Of a stretch of DNA of 64,000 nt, positions 1 through 7,864 are shown one piece after another (within the stretch, counting starts at the first letter, position 1; each line of letters starts with the position of its first letter). Under the pieces are notes generated by a model. The model was not told where the DNA came from. It saw only the letters and a list, made by a program, of their open reading frames with translations, and ran no database searches. The stretch is from Korobacter sp963703075 (GTDB lineage Bacteria > Acidobacteriota > Terriglobia > Terriglobales > Acidobacteriaceae): the NCBI GenBank assembly GCA_963703075.1, contig OY969786.1, positions 3,348,001 to 3,412,000 on the forward strand. The letters run 5' to 3'. The position numbers and the translations under genes were made by a program.

Positions 1-255
1 GCGCTCCATGCTGAATGTGGCCTTGGCGCCACTGCTGGCGGTATTGCCACAGTTGCCACAGGTCTCCCAGTCGCTCGCTTCTTCGATCCGGCTTAAGACC
101 TTCGAGCCGGATGGAGCTTGCGCAACCACTGCACCTGCTGAGATAAGGAGAAAAACAACAAACGCCAGGAAGAAACGAGGGGGAAGTGAAATAGAAAACA
201 AGGGGCCTCTACCAAATGGGGGATGTGCCGTGGATTCGAAAGGATTAAATCGCAC
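1..255 (-). CDS. Exported protein of unknown function, 5' part only (runs off the window)
   Basis: The minus strand reads into the window edge with a secretion signal: a hydrophobic stretch (FFLAFVVFLLISAGAVVAQA), a likely signal-peptidase site after A-Q-A, then a mature start with a C-x-x-C pair (WETCGNCGN). The remainder lies before base 1, so the function cannot be read. The start is uncertain. A GTG at 255 gives 85 codons; a TTG at 201 with a purine-rich GGTAGAGG upstream gives 67 and places the hydrophobic core nearer the N-terminus. The CxxC might bind a metal or form a disulfide, but this is inference only. Confidence 0.5.
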   Translation of the reverse strand, partial: MRFNPFESTAHPPFGRGPLFSISLPPRFFLAFVVFLLISAGAVVAQAPSGSKVLSRIEEASDWETCGNCGNTASSGAKATFSMER

Positions 256-415
256 GCCGACTTTAAGAATACACAGTATTCATGCGGGTACACTGGACTT
301 CTCTGCTTAGTACCGCAGGGATAATTCTTGCGAGTTAAGGGAACTCTGAAGACCTCGTTGATCGAACGAAAGTAGATCACCAGAGTAGATCTGCACGAGA
401 CAGAGTAGAAGAACT

Positions 416-1108
416 TCAACCTTCCATTGTCTTGAGTGAAGGGCTCACGATGAACGTCGGCTCCGTCGCCTTCTGTACATCTTCCACGGTCAAGCCCGGC
501 GCAATTTCTTCCAGCACAATCCCCTGCTCCTGCAACACTCGCATGTAGGCCATCTCGGTCACGATCACATCCACCACCCGTAAGCCGGTGATCGGTAATG
601 TGCAGCGCCGCAGGATCTTCGGCCGCCCATCTTTGTTGGTGTGCTCCATCGCGATCACCACGCGGCGAGCGCTCGCCACCAGGTCCATCGCACCGCCCAT
701 GCCCTTCACCATTTTGCCCGGGATCATCCAGTTCGCGAGGTTTCCTTCTTCGTCCACTTCCATCGCCCCGAGCACGCTCAAGTCAATGTGTCCGCCGCGG
801 ATCATGGCAAACGAATCCGCGCTCGAGAAGTACGCTGTCCCCGGAATCTCCGTCACCGTCTCTTTTCCCGCATTGATGAGATCGGGATCCTCGTCGCCCT
901 CGAATGGATAAGGGCCCACGCCGAGCATTCCGTTCTCTGATTGCAGCACGACCTCCATACCTTCCGGCACATGGTTCGCGACCAGCGTCGGCATGCCGAT
1001 GCCGAGGTTCACGTAATAGCCATCGCGCAACTCGCGCGCGACTCGCTTGATAATGCGCTCGCGCTTCTCGTGATCTTTCTGCTTATTGATATTAGGTGCC
1101 GTGCTCAT
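416..1108 (-). CDS. scoB: 3-oxoacid CoA-transferase subunit B
   Basis: Beta subunit of succinyl-CoA:3-ketoacid CoA-transferase, a cytoplasmic family I CoA transferase that moves CoA between succinyl-CoA and acetoacetate or a related 3-oxoacid. The 230-residue product has the normal bacterial B-subunit length. The motif QSENG at residues 56-60 carries the expected glutamate nucleophile (E58), and a glycine-rich GGAMDLV segment follows at about residue 145. An in-frame extension upstream lies inside scoA and is not used; the ATG at 1108 overlaps the scoA stop by one base (TGATG), indicating translational coupling. The exact acyl acceptor (acetoacetate or adipate-type) cannot be decided from sequence. 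Confidence 0.93.
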   Translation of the reverse strand: MSTAPNINKQKDHEKRERIIKRVARELRDGYYVNLGIGMPTLVANHVPEGMEVVLQSENGMLGVGPYPFEGDEDPDLINAGKETVTEIPGTAYFSSADSFAMIRGGHIDLSVLGAMEVDEEGNLANWMIPGKMVKGMGGAMDLVASARRVVIAMEHTNKDGRPKILRRCTLPITGLRVVDVIVTEMAYMRVLQEQGIVLEEIAPGLTVEDVQKATEPTFIVSPSLKTMEG

Positions 1109-1827
1109 CACTTGGTCCCCTCCGAACGCTTGCGCAGGGTGCGCCGCTCGATGCGCTTCTCTTCTCCTACCGCCTGGAAGATGCGCTGCACGTAGATGCC
1201 CGGCGTATGCACCATCTCGGGATCCAGTTCGCCCGGCTCGACCAGTTCTTCCACCTCCGCAATGGTGACTTTCGCTGCCGTCGCCATCATGGGATTGAAG
1301 TTGCGTGCCGTCTTGCGATAAACAAGGTTTCCCCAACGATCGCCCTTCCACGCCTTGATCAGCGCAAAGTCCGCCTTCAGAGCGCGCTCCAGCACATACA
1401 TCCGGCCTTCGATGCTGCGGGTCTCCTTGCCCTCCGCAACGATCGTGCCGTAGCCCGTCGGCGTATAAAACGCGGCAATCCCCGCTCCGCCTGCACGGAT
1501 GCGCTCGGCAAACGTGCCTTGCGGAATCAACTCCAGGTCGATGCGGCCGGCAAGCACCATCTCTTCCAGCAGCTTGTTCTCTCCAACGTAGCTGCCTTTG
1601 TGACTGGTGATCTGCTTGTTGTACAGCAGGATCCCCAGACCAAACTCATCCACGCCCACATTGTTGCTGATGGTGTGCAGGTTCTTGACGCCCTTTTTCG
1701 CCAGCGCCGCGATCAGGTTCTCCGGAATGCCGCACAGCCCAAAGCCGCCCACCATCAGGCTCGCTCCATCCGGAACGTCACGGACCGCCTCCTCCGCATT
1801 CGCTACCACTTTATTCATGCGCAACAT
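1108..1827 (-). CDS. scoA: 3-oxoacid CoA-transferase subunit A
   Basis: Alpha subunit partnering ScoB. Residues 26-35 read VGGFGLCGIP, the glycine-rich CoA-transferase A signature; the length of 239 aa is typical. It would act in ketone-body or 3-oxoacid use, feeding acetoacetyl-CoA into central metabolism. It is the first gene of a two-gene unit with scoB. The first ATG (1827) is given, with a second ATG three codons later as an alternative; no convincing Shine-Dalgarno precedes either. The 79-bp gap to tyrA holds an inverted repeat, so scoAB may have its own transcription or be separated from the trp operon. Confidence 0.93.
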   Translation of the reverse strand: MLRMNKVVANAEEAVRDVPDGASLMVGGFGLCGIPENLIAALAKKGVKNLHTISNNVGVDEFGLGILLYNKQITSHKGSYVGENKLLEEMVLAGRIDLELIPQGTFAERIRAGGAGIAAFYTPTGYGTIVAEGKETRSIEGRMYVLERALKADFALIKAWKGDRWGNLVYRKTARNFNPMMATAAKVTIAEVEELVEPGELDPEMVHTPGIYVQRIFQAVGEEKRIERRTLRKRSEGTK

Positions 1828-1910
1828 TTAACCACAGAGCATTGGCAGCAGCCCTTCGTGTTCAAGGTTTTGGGTTTTCTCTCAGAGACCTCTGTGTCCT
1901 CTGTGGTTAA
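1828..1910. repeat. Inverted repeat with the acidobacterial 'ctctgtggttaa' motif between tyrA and scoA
   Basis: Two perfect 12-base arms, ttaaccacagag (1828-1839) and ctctgtggttaa (1899-1910), face each other across 59 bases. The right arm lies in a longer string (tctgtgtcctctgtggttaa) that I recognise as a dispersed intergenic repeat of acidobacterial genomes; that recognition is from memory, not a search. The right arm overlaps the tyrA stop codon. It could form a stem in the mRNA between tyrA and scoA. Confidence 0.6.
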
Positions 1911-2764
1911 GGTTTTTTCCGTCGCCGGAACAGATTCGCCGCCTCGAATTCCTCCCGCAATGCGGGCCCACGCAGGTTTTCACGTAAGTGCGAGAGATGC
2001 TGCTCGTATTGCAACAGGGCGTCACTGAGATTTTTCGAGTTCGTCGCCACGATATCGCGCCACAACGAATACGAACTCGCCGCCAGCCGCGTCATGTCCT
2101 GTAATCCGCGTCCACTGATTTGGCGAACCGCCTCTTCATCGCCGAACTCCGCCTCAATGGCAGACGCCAGCGCCGTCGAGATCAGTTGCGGCAGATGACT
2201 GGTCCATGCGCACAGTCGGTCGTGCCGCGCCGCATCGATAAATACCGGCATCGCGTCCACCGACTCAATCAGCCGAATCCACTCTGCCGACTTCGTTCCC
2301 TCGGTTTGCTCATCGAGTGGCGTAAAAATCCACGGTGCCCCATGGAAGAGATCGGCGTTCGCATGTTCCAGCCCGCCTTGCTCCGCGCCGGCCATGGGAT
2401 GACTCGGCAGGAACCTCGCTCCCGCAGCGCTTCCGAAAACCTGTTGTGCTCGCTCTGCGATCTCGCGCTTCGTGCTGCCGCAATCGGTCAGGAGTGTGCT
2501 TACCGGAATCACCGGCCCCAGCCGCTCGATCAAATCGATAATCGCGCCAACCGGCGTCGCCAGCACCACCACGTCGCTGCCTTGCGCCGCCACCACCGGG
2601 TCCACGTTGCCACCCGACACAATGCCACGCTCCGTCGCCGCCGCCAACACTTCGGCGCGATCGCAGCCAACCATCTCACCGGCAAAGCCAGCCTGTCGCA
2701 GCGCCAGCGCCAGCGAGCCCCCTATCAGCCCGAGACCAGCGATGGTGATGCGCTCAATTGCCAT
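1907..2764 (-). CDS. tyrA: Prephenate dehydrogenase
   Basis: Oxidatively decarboxylates prephenate to 4-hydroxyphenylpyruvate with NAD(P), the committed tyrosine step, in the cytoplasm. Residues 10-16 read GLGLIGG, the Rossmann dinucleotide motif; TDCGSTK at 93-99 and SHPMAG at 121-126 hold the conserved aspartate/serine and catalytic histidine region. The 285-residue length fits a monofunctional enzyme without mutase or ACT domain; the mutase is the separate gene just upstream. It starts five bases after the aroQ stop, so it belongs to the trp-aroQ-tyrA operon. Arogenate specificity is possible and is not separable by eye. Confidence 0.93.
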   Translation of the reverse strand: MAIERITIAGLGLIGGSLALALRQAGFAGEMVGCDRAEVLAAATERGIVSGGNVDPVVAAQGSDVVVLATPVGAIIDLIERLGPVIPVSTLLTDCGSTKREIAERAQQVFGSAAGARFLPSHPMAGAEQGGLEHANADLFHGAPWIFTPLDEQTEGTKSAEWIRLIESVDAMPVFIDAARHDRLCAWTSHLPQLISTALASAIEAEFGDEEAVRQISGRGLQDMTRLAASSYSLWRDIVATNSKNLSDALLQYEQHLSHLRENLRGPALREEFEAANLFRRRKKP

Positions 2765-2769
2765 GGGAA

Positions 2770-3030
2770 TTAGCGGCGTGTCTGCAGTTCGCGCATGATG
2801 GCGATGATCTGCCCGTAAATTTGCGTGAGATCGTCGTTGGTAAGCGGCCCGTGATTGGTCTTATGGAGATTGGTGAAGATCGCCCGCTCGCGATCCGGTT
2901 CATACACCGCCGCATGGGTCGTTTCTTTGATTTTTCCGATTTCCATTGCCGCATGCGCGCGTTCGTTCAGGAGCCGCAGCACGTCCTGGTCGATGGCGTC
3001 GATTTTCTTCCGCCAGTCCTCAATTTCCAT
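2770..3030 (-). CDS. aroQ: Chorismate mutase, AroQ type
   Basis: A compact all-helical chorismate mutase of 86 aa converting chorismate to prephenate. The AroQ residues are visible: R7 in the first helix, the LNERA segment with R24, the IGKIK lysine, and DRER at 46-49. It is monofunctional, unlike the fused P- or T-proteins of enterobacteria. Gaps of six bases to trpA and five to tyrA place it mid-operon and directly upstream of the enzyme that uses its product. No signal peptide, so it is cytoplasmic. Confidence 0.9.
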   Translation of the reverse strand: MEIEDWRKKIDAIDQDVLRLLNERAHAAMEIGKIKETTHAAVYEPDRERAIFTNLHKTNHGPLTNDDLTQIYGQIIAIMRELQTRR

Positions 3031-3036
3031 CCGGTC

Positions 3037-3822
3037 TCATCCCCTCCGCGCGGCCGCGGGTTTCATCGTCGAGGTCAACCCGCGAATGAAATTCTTCACC
3101 GCGTCCGCTTCGTTCCCCGGGTTATCGAAAACCCGCTGCATGATGGCGCTGCCTACCACCGCGGCATCGGCAAAACGTCCCACCTCGGCAAACTGTTCTG
3201 CCGTCGATACGCCAAACCCGACCGCGATCGGCAGCTTGGTGTACTTCCGCAGACGGCTCACGAGCTCCCGCGCATCGCCCGCCACTTCCTGCCGCGTCCC
3301 CGTCACTCCGGTGCGTGAAACCGCGTACACGAAGCCGCGGCTCTTCTCCGCGATCTTTTTCAAACGAGCATCCGGACTCGTCGGCGCAACCAGGAACACC
3401 GGGTCGAGCTTGTGCTTTGTCATCGCCGTGAGATAAGGGTCTGCTTCCTCTACCGGGAGATCCGTCACCAGCATGCCGTCGACCCCGGCACTCGCAGCTT
3501 CCGCACAAAATTTGTCTAAACCGCAGCGCAGTATTGGATTAATGTACGAGAACACGATCATTCCCGCATCGCTGTGTCGTCGCACCTCGCGCGCTACCGC
3601 CAACACGTCCCGTGCGGTCGTTCCGCCCTGCAGGGCGCGTTCGCTGGCCGCCTGGATCACCGGGCCATCCGCCACCGGATCGCTGAACGGCACTCCCAGC
3701 TCAATCACATCGGCCCCGGCTTCGATGGCTGCCAGGACAATCGCAATCGTCGTCTCCACGTCGGGATCGCCGCACGTGACGTACGCGACGAGCCCCGGCC
3801 GTTTGTGAAATTGAATCGCCAT
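3037..3822 (-). CDS. trpA: Tryptophan synthase alpha chain
   Basis: Cleaves indole-3-glycerol phosphate to indole and glyceraldehyde-3-phosphate; indole is channelled to TrpB. The TIM-barrel protein has 261 aa. Residues 41-53 read ELGVPFSDPVADG, containing the two catalytic acids (E41 and D52, equivalent to E49/D60 in E. coli). YAVSRTGVTG is the expected loop-6/phosphate region. Its ATG lies three bases after a lipoprotein gene that separates it from trpB, an unusual arrangement because trpB and trpA are normally adjacent or coupled. Confidence 0.95.
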   Translation of the reverse strand: MAIQFHKRPGLVAYVTCGDPDVETTIAIVLAAIEAGADVIELGVPFSDPVADGPVIQAASERALQGGTTARDVLAVAREVRRHSDAGMIVFSYINPILRCGLDKFCAEAASAGVDGMLVTDLPVEEADPYLTAMTKHKLDPVFLVAPTSPDARLKKIAEKSRGFVYAVSRTGVTGTRQEVAGDARELVSRLRKYTKLPIAVGFGVSTAEQFAEVGRFADAAVVGSAIMQRVFDNPGNEADAVKNFIRGLTSTMKPAAARRG

Positions 3823-3825
3823 GCG

Positions 3826-4359
3826 TTATCCGGCTTGCGAGTACCGGACGATCCAGTCGTCCATCTGCTGCTTCAGAACTTCGTCTTCCATTCCCAGGTA
3901 GGTCCGGCCATCGCCTTCTTTGCCCACCCACACATGCGTGTGGGGCGAAATGCCGCCGGACAGGTCATTGCCCAATGAAACCTGCTCGTCCGGCCCAGCC
4001 ACGTTCAGGTACTCCTTCACATTGGCGACATAAAACTGTGTCTTCATCAGCCGGTCGTTATAGAACGACAAGACCAGGCTCCCGCTGAATCCGTGGTCCT
4101 TGTAATCCGGTACGCGAATCACCAGCATTCGAAACGGCGGACGTTTGTCGCTCACCAGCGGACGGCGATCTTCCACCGTGTCCCAATTTTTCAACCCAAA
4201 TTCCCGTCGTGTCTTCTCGAAATTCCAGTAACTCATGCCTGGCTTGAACAATGGCGTCGGCTCGGGTTTCGGCAAATCGGCTTGTTCGCTTTTTTTGCCG
4301 CAGCCGAGCAGCCCTGCCAACAGTGTGAACGTAACCGCAAGCATGCCGAAGCGTTTCAT
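3826..4359 (-). CDS. Predicted lipoprotein of unknown function inside the trp operon
   Basis: A 177-residue product starting MKRFGM with a lipoprotein signal: hydrophobic LAVTFTLLAGLLG ending at a lipobox cysteine C20, then a charged linker rich in K/E/P. The mature part has no domain I recognise; it contains aromatic and charged strand-like segments and an HTHVWVG stretch. The ATG at 4359 is preferred over an upstream in-frame codon because it starts the signal peptide. It sits 16 bases after trpB and 3 before trpA, all on one strand, so it is co-transcribed with cytoplasmic enzymes although the product should be anchored in an envelope membrane. No function is proposed. Confidence 0.8.
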   Translation of the reverse strand: MKRFGMLAVTFTLLAGLLGCGKKSEQADLPKPEPTPLFKPGMSYWNFEKTRREFGLKNWDTVEDRRPLVSDKRPPFRMLVIRVPDYKDHGFSGSLVLSFYNDRLMKTQFYVANVKEYLNVAGPDEQVSLGNDLSGGISPHTHVWVGKEGDGRTYLGMEDEVLKQQMDDWIVRYSQAG

Positions 4360-4375
4360 CCTGCCAAACCTTACG

Positions 4376-5608
4376 TCAGAATTTAAGCTGCTCCCGAAGG
4401 ATCCCGATGTCCTTATCACCGCGCCCCGACACATTCACAATCACCACGTCGCTCTTGCGCATCTTGGGCGCGCGCCGTACGCACTCGGCCACCGCGTGCG
4501 AAGACTCTAAAGCCGGAATGATTCCTTCCGTCTTTGCAAGCATACTGCACGCTGCAAGCGCCTCCGCATCGCTGGCAGCCACATACTCCGCGCGCCCCGC
4601 CGCCTCCAGCGCGGCATGCTCCGGCCCAATCGCCGGATAATCCAGCCCCGCAGAAATCGAATGGGTGCTCGCGATCTGCCCTGCTTCGTCCTGCAGGACG
4701 TAAGAATAGGTCCCTTGCAGCACCCCCGGCGCACCACCGCGAAAACGCGCTGCATGATCTCCCAGCGACTTCCCGCGACCTCCGGCCTCGACCCCGATCA
4801 ACTGGACCTTCTTGTCTCCAATGAACTCGTAAAACACGCCGATGGCATTCGATCCACCGCCCACGCAGGCAATCACTGCCGTCGGCAGCTTGTTCTCGGC
4901 CTTCAAAATCTGTGCCCGCGCTTCGCGGCTGATCACGCGATGGAAATCGCGCACCATCGTCGGGTACGGATGCGCTCCCAGCACGCTTCCCAGCAGGTAA
5001 TGCGTCGTGCGGACATTCGTCACCCAGTCACGCATCGCCTCGTTAATCGCGTCCTTCAACGTCCGCGATCCCGAGGTCACGGGCACGACCTCCGCCCCCA
5101 GCAGCTTCATCCGATAGACGTTCGGCTCCTGCCGCCGCACGTCTTCGCTGCCCATGTAAACCACGCACTCCATGTTGAACAGCGCGCCGACGGTGGCGCT
5201 GGCCACGCCGTGCTGCCCAGCGCCGGTCTCGGCGATAATGCGTTTCTTGCCCATGCGGCGGGCGAGCAACGCCTGCCCAATGCAGTTGTTGATCTTGTGC
5301 GCCCCCGTGTGCAGCAAGTCTTCGCGCTTCAGGTAAATCTTCGCGCCGCCCAGTTTTGCCGTCAGATTTTTAGCGAAGAACAGCGGCGTCGGCCGCCCCG
5401 CATAATCGCGCAACAATGAGTCCAGCTCTTCTTTGAATCGCTTATCGCGTTTCGCCGACTCGTAGGCAGCATCAAGTTCCTGCAGCGCCGCCATTAACGT
5501 CTCGGGAACGAACCGGCCGCCGTACGCGCCGAAGTACCCAGGCTGCTCTGCGGGTTTCACTGCCTTGGCGGCAGCCTTGCCAGGTCTTGCGAGGATCTTG
5601 GTCGCCAT
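4376..5608 (-). CDS. trpB: Tryptophan synthase beta chain
   Basis: PLP enzyme condensing indole with serine to form tryptophan, in complex with TrpA. The 410-residue chain has the PLP lysine K105 in LLHTGAHKINN, the substrate loop AETGAGQHGVA and the phosphate-cradling GGGSNAIG. The N-terminal tail of about 22 residues is rich in Lys/Ala, slightly longer than in E. coli. It starts eight bases after trpF and is followed by the lipoprotein gene rather than trpA. It is the TrpB1 type, judged by strong similarity through the COMM region (MVRDFHRVISREA). Confidence 0.96.
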   Translation of the reverse strand: MATKILARPGKAAAKAVKPAEQPGYFGAYGGRFVPETLMAALQELDAAYESAKRDKRFKEELDSLLRDYAGRPTPLFFAKNLTAKLGGAKIYLKREDLLHTGAHKINNCIGQALLARRMGKKRIIAETGAGQHGVASATVGALFNMECVVYMGSEDVRRQEPNVYRMKLLGAEVVPVTSGSRTLKDAINEAMRDWVTNVRTTHYLLGSVLGAHPYPTMVRDFHRVISREARAQILKAENKLPTAVIACVGGGSNAIGVFYEFIGDKKVQLIGVEAGGRGKSLGDHAARFRGGAPGVLQGTYSYVLQDEAGQIASTHSISAGLDYPAIGPEHAALEAAGRAEYVAASDAEALAACSMLAKTEGIIPALESSHAVAECVRRAPKMRKSDVVIVNVSGRGDKDIGILREQLKF

Positions 5609-5616
5609 GATGATGT

Positions 5617-6321
5617 TTAACGTTTCTGTGCAGATGAATGCACTGCTTCGAAAAATGCGCGCAGCTTTTCCGGATCCTTCTTGCCCGGCTGCCGCTCCAC
5701 TCCACTCACTACATCGAGACCAAACGGATTAAATAACGAAATCGCCCGCACCACGTTCCCGGGATTCAATCCTCCGGCAATAATGATCTTCGCCCGCCGC
5801 GACAGCAGTTTCACCAGCGGCGCCGCTTCATCCCAGTCGAAGCTTCGCCCCGTCCCGCCCCGCTGAATCGGGGTTCCCGAATCCAACACCATTGCTGCCA
5901 GCATCTTGGACGCTTGCGGATCCCAGCTAAAGCTGTCGTCGATGGTGCTCATCCGCACTGCCTTGTAGATCTTGAGCTCCATCTTCTCCCGCGCAGCTAA
6001 CGCCCGCAGCGTGCCTACGCCTTTGGGATCCTCGTCGCCATGCAACTGCACCGCGCTCAACCCAGCCCGACGCGCAGTCGCAAGAATCACTGACGCTGGC
6101 TGGTTCACGAAAACGCCCACCGTCTCAATCCTCGGATCCATCTGCGCGATGATTCGGCTTGCATCGATGGGGGTGATCCGCCGCGGGCTTGGCGAAAAGA
6201 TGAACCCCAGCGCGTCCGCCCCCAGTTCCACGGCCAGCTTCGCATCCTCCGCATTCGTGTTGCCGCAGATCTTGATCCAGATCCGGGCCTCCTGCGGATG
6301 GTTCGTCCCCGTTGAACTCAC
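5617..6321 (-). CDS. trpF: Phosphoribosylanthranilate isomerase
   Basis: Amadori rearrangement of phosphoribosylanthranilate to CdRP. The 234-residue protein has the family motif KICGN at 17-21, with catalytic C19, and the general-acid aspartate within VLDSG near residue 144; the phosphate-binding IIAGGLNPGNV follows. A GTG start at 6321 overlaps the trpC stop by four bases (GTGA), so the two genes are translationally coupled. It is a separate gene rather than a TrpC-TrpF fusion. Confidence 0.93.
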   Translation of the reverse strand: MSSTGTNHPQEARIWIKICGNTNAEDAKLAVELGADALGFIFSPSPRRITPIDASRIIAQMDPRIETVGVFVNQPASVILATARRAGLSAVQLHGDEDPKGVGTLRALAAREKMELKIYKAVRMSTIDDSFSWDPQASKMLAAMVLDSGTPIQRGGTGRSFDWDEAAPLVKLLSRRAKIIIAGGLNPGNVVRAISLFNPFGLDVVSGVERQPGKKDPEKLRAFFEAVHSSAQKR

Positions 6322-7100
6322 GCCAGCAACTCCCGCAAAGCTGCTCCCGGCGCTTCCGCCCGCATTAGCTTTTCCCCAACCAGGAACGCATGGTATCCCG
6401 CGGCGCGCAGCTGCCCGATAACCTCCCGGTCCTCGATCCCGCTCTCCGCCACCCGCACCGCATGCGCCGGAAATTCCTCACGGAAGCTCAACGCATTCTC
6501 CACATTCACTTGAAAGCTTCGCAGGTCACGGTTGTTCACCCCGATCAGGTCAAACCCGAGGTTGGCGGCGCGCTTCATCTCGTCTCGTTCGTGCACCTCG
6601 CACAATACATCCAGCCCCAAAGCCTGCGCCTCGTGGTGAAGCTCCCCCAGTTCCCGGTCTTCCAGTGCAGCGACAATCAGCAGGATGGCATCCGCTCCAT
6701 GCGCCCGCGCCTCCACAATCTGGATCGGATCCACGATGAAGTCTTTCCGCAGGCAAGGAATTTTTACCGCCGCTGACGCGAGTTGCAGGTTCGCCAGCGA
6801 TCCCTGGAAGTGCGGAACATCGGTCAACACTGAAAGTGCCGCGGCCCCGGCCGCCTCCAACTCGCTGGCCAACTCCGCCACGTGGAACTCTGCCCGGATC
6901 AATCCCTTGGACGGCGAAGCCTTTTTCAGTTCAGCGATGATTGCCGGCCCGGTCGCGGCCCGCTCCTGCAACGCCCGTCGAAATCCTCGCGGATGGTGGG
7001 CCGCCGCCAGCTTTTCCAGCGCGCGCGCCTGTGCCGCCGATTTGGTCGACGCCAAATTGTGCCGGGTAACGCTCAGGATCTCGTCCAGACGGGTCGACAT
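6318..7100 (-). CDS. trpC: Indole-3-glycerol phosphate synthase
   Basis: Ring-closing decarboxylation of CdRP to indole-3-glycerol phosphate. Residues 54-67 (IIAELKKASPSKGL) and LRKDF at 118-122 match the (beta-alpha)8 enzyme, with catalytic lysines K60 and K119. The ATG at 7100 yields 260 aa, the family norm; an in-frame ATG at 7157 would add 19 atypical residues. It is the first visible gene of the operon; trpE, trpG and trpD are not in this window. A TATACT hexamer (plus-strand 7113-7118) lies just upstream without a clear -35 box, which would give a very short leader, so the promoter is uncertain. Confidence 0.94.
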   Translation of the reverse strand: MSTRLDEILSVTRHNLASTKSAAQARALEKLAAAHHPRGFRRALQERAATGPAIIAELKKASPSKGLIRAEFHVAELASELEAAGAAALSVLTDVPHFQGSLANLQLASAAVKIPCLRKDFIVDPIQIVEARAHGADAILLIVAALEDRELGELHHEAQALGLDVLCEVHERDEMKRAANLGFDLIGVNNRDLRSFQVNVENALSFREEFPAHAVRVAESGIEDREVIGQLRAAGYHAFLVGEKLMRAEAPGAALRELLA

Positions 7101-7229
7101 CGCGTTATCAACAGTATAAATGCCCACAGCACGCGTTCCCGCGATGCCTCGGAACATGCTTTTGAACTTGACCCGCGGAGAACCTTGAACTAGCGTTTCG
7201 CCAGCCGTCGCTGTGGTTCAGGAGAAGCC

Positions 7230-7697
7230 ATGAATCGTCCCACCGGCGTGTCCGTCCTCGCGATTCTCTTATTCATCTTTGCTGGCTTACTTGTCTTGCT
7301 CGCGGCTGCCGCCTTCTTAGGCGGAGCCTTCCTCGGCTCCATCATTGGCTCATCGGCGCAGCAAGCCGGCGCAGGCGCCGCTGGCGCTGGACTTGGCGCC
7401 GCCATCGGCGCAGTTTTTGGTTTCGGCTTTATTGTCGGCGCCATCCTCAATGTCGTCTGCGGTTACGGCCTGTGGAACCTCAGGGAATGGGGACGCATGC
7501 TCACTATCATCCTCAATGCCATCGCCGTGGTCTTCGGAGTGTTCGGTCTATTCATCTCCATGATCCACTTCCACATCATCGGACTTTTCTTCGTCATCCT
7601 CCGGCTGGCGATCCATGCCCTGATCATCTGGTATCTCTCGCAACCCCACGTCAAAGCCGCCTTCGTCACCCAGCCCCAGGTCTATCCGGCGCACTGA
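7230..7697 (+). CDS. Small integral membrane protein
   Basis: A 155-residue protein with about four hydrophobic segments: residues 8-35, a Gly/Ala-rich segment at 45-77, a segment at about 90-110 (LTIILNAIAVVFGVFGLF), and one at 115-135. An AGGAG-like site lies shortly before the ATG. It faces away from trpC. The layout resembles small DUF2127-like or other four-TM bacterial membrane proteins, but I do not recognise the family firmly and propose no function. Confidence 0.75.
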   Translation: MNRPTGVSVLAILLFIFAGLLVLLAAAAFLGGAFLGSIIGSSAQQAGAGAAGAGLGAAIGAVFGFGFIVGAILNVVCGYGLWNLREWGRMLTIILNAIAVVFGVFGLFISMIHFHIIGLFFVILRLAIHALIIWYLSQPHVKAAFVTQPQVYPAH

Positions 7698-7757
7698 TGG
7701 CTTCGGTTTGCGTCGCCCGAAACCGCTAGTACATGGACTAACGGACCTCTTCGTACA

Positions 7758-7786
7758 TTGATCCGGCGGGGGAAGCCTTTTATAAT
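7758..7786 (+). promoter_or_regulatory. Sigma70-type promoter upstream of the lytic transglycosylase
   Basis: TTGATC (7758-7763) and TATAAT (7781-7786) are separated by exactly 17 bases, close to the sigma70 consensus. Transcription would start near 7793, giving a leader of about 70 nt before the transglycosylase start at 7865. The leader includes a small hairpin around 7823-7842 (gcggcatttttgccgc). Confidence 0.7.
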
Positions 7787-7864
7787 CCTGCCACTCTGGA
7801 AAGAATTGTCGATGCAAGGGGTTGCGGCATTTTTGCCGCTTCCGCCAGGGTTTCGGCGCCACCC

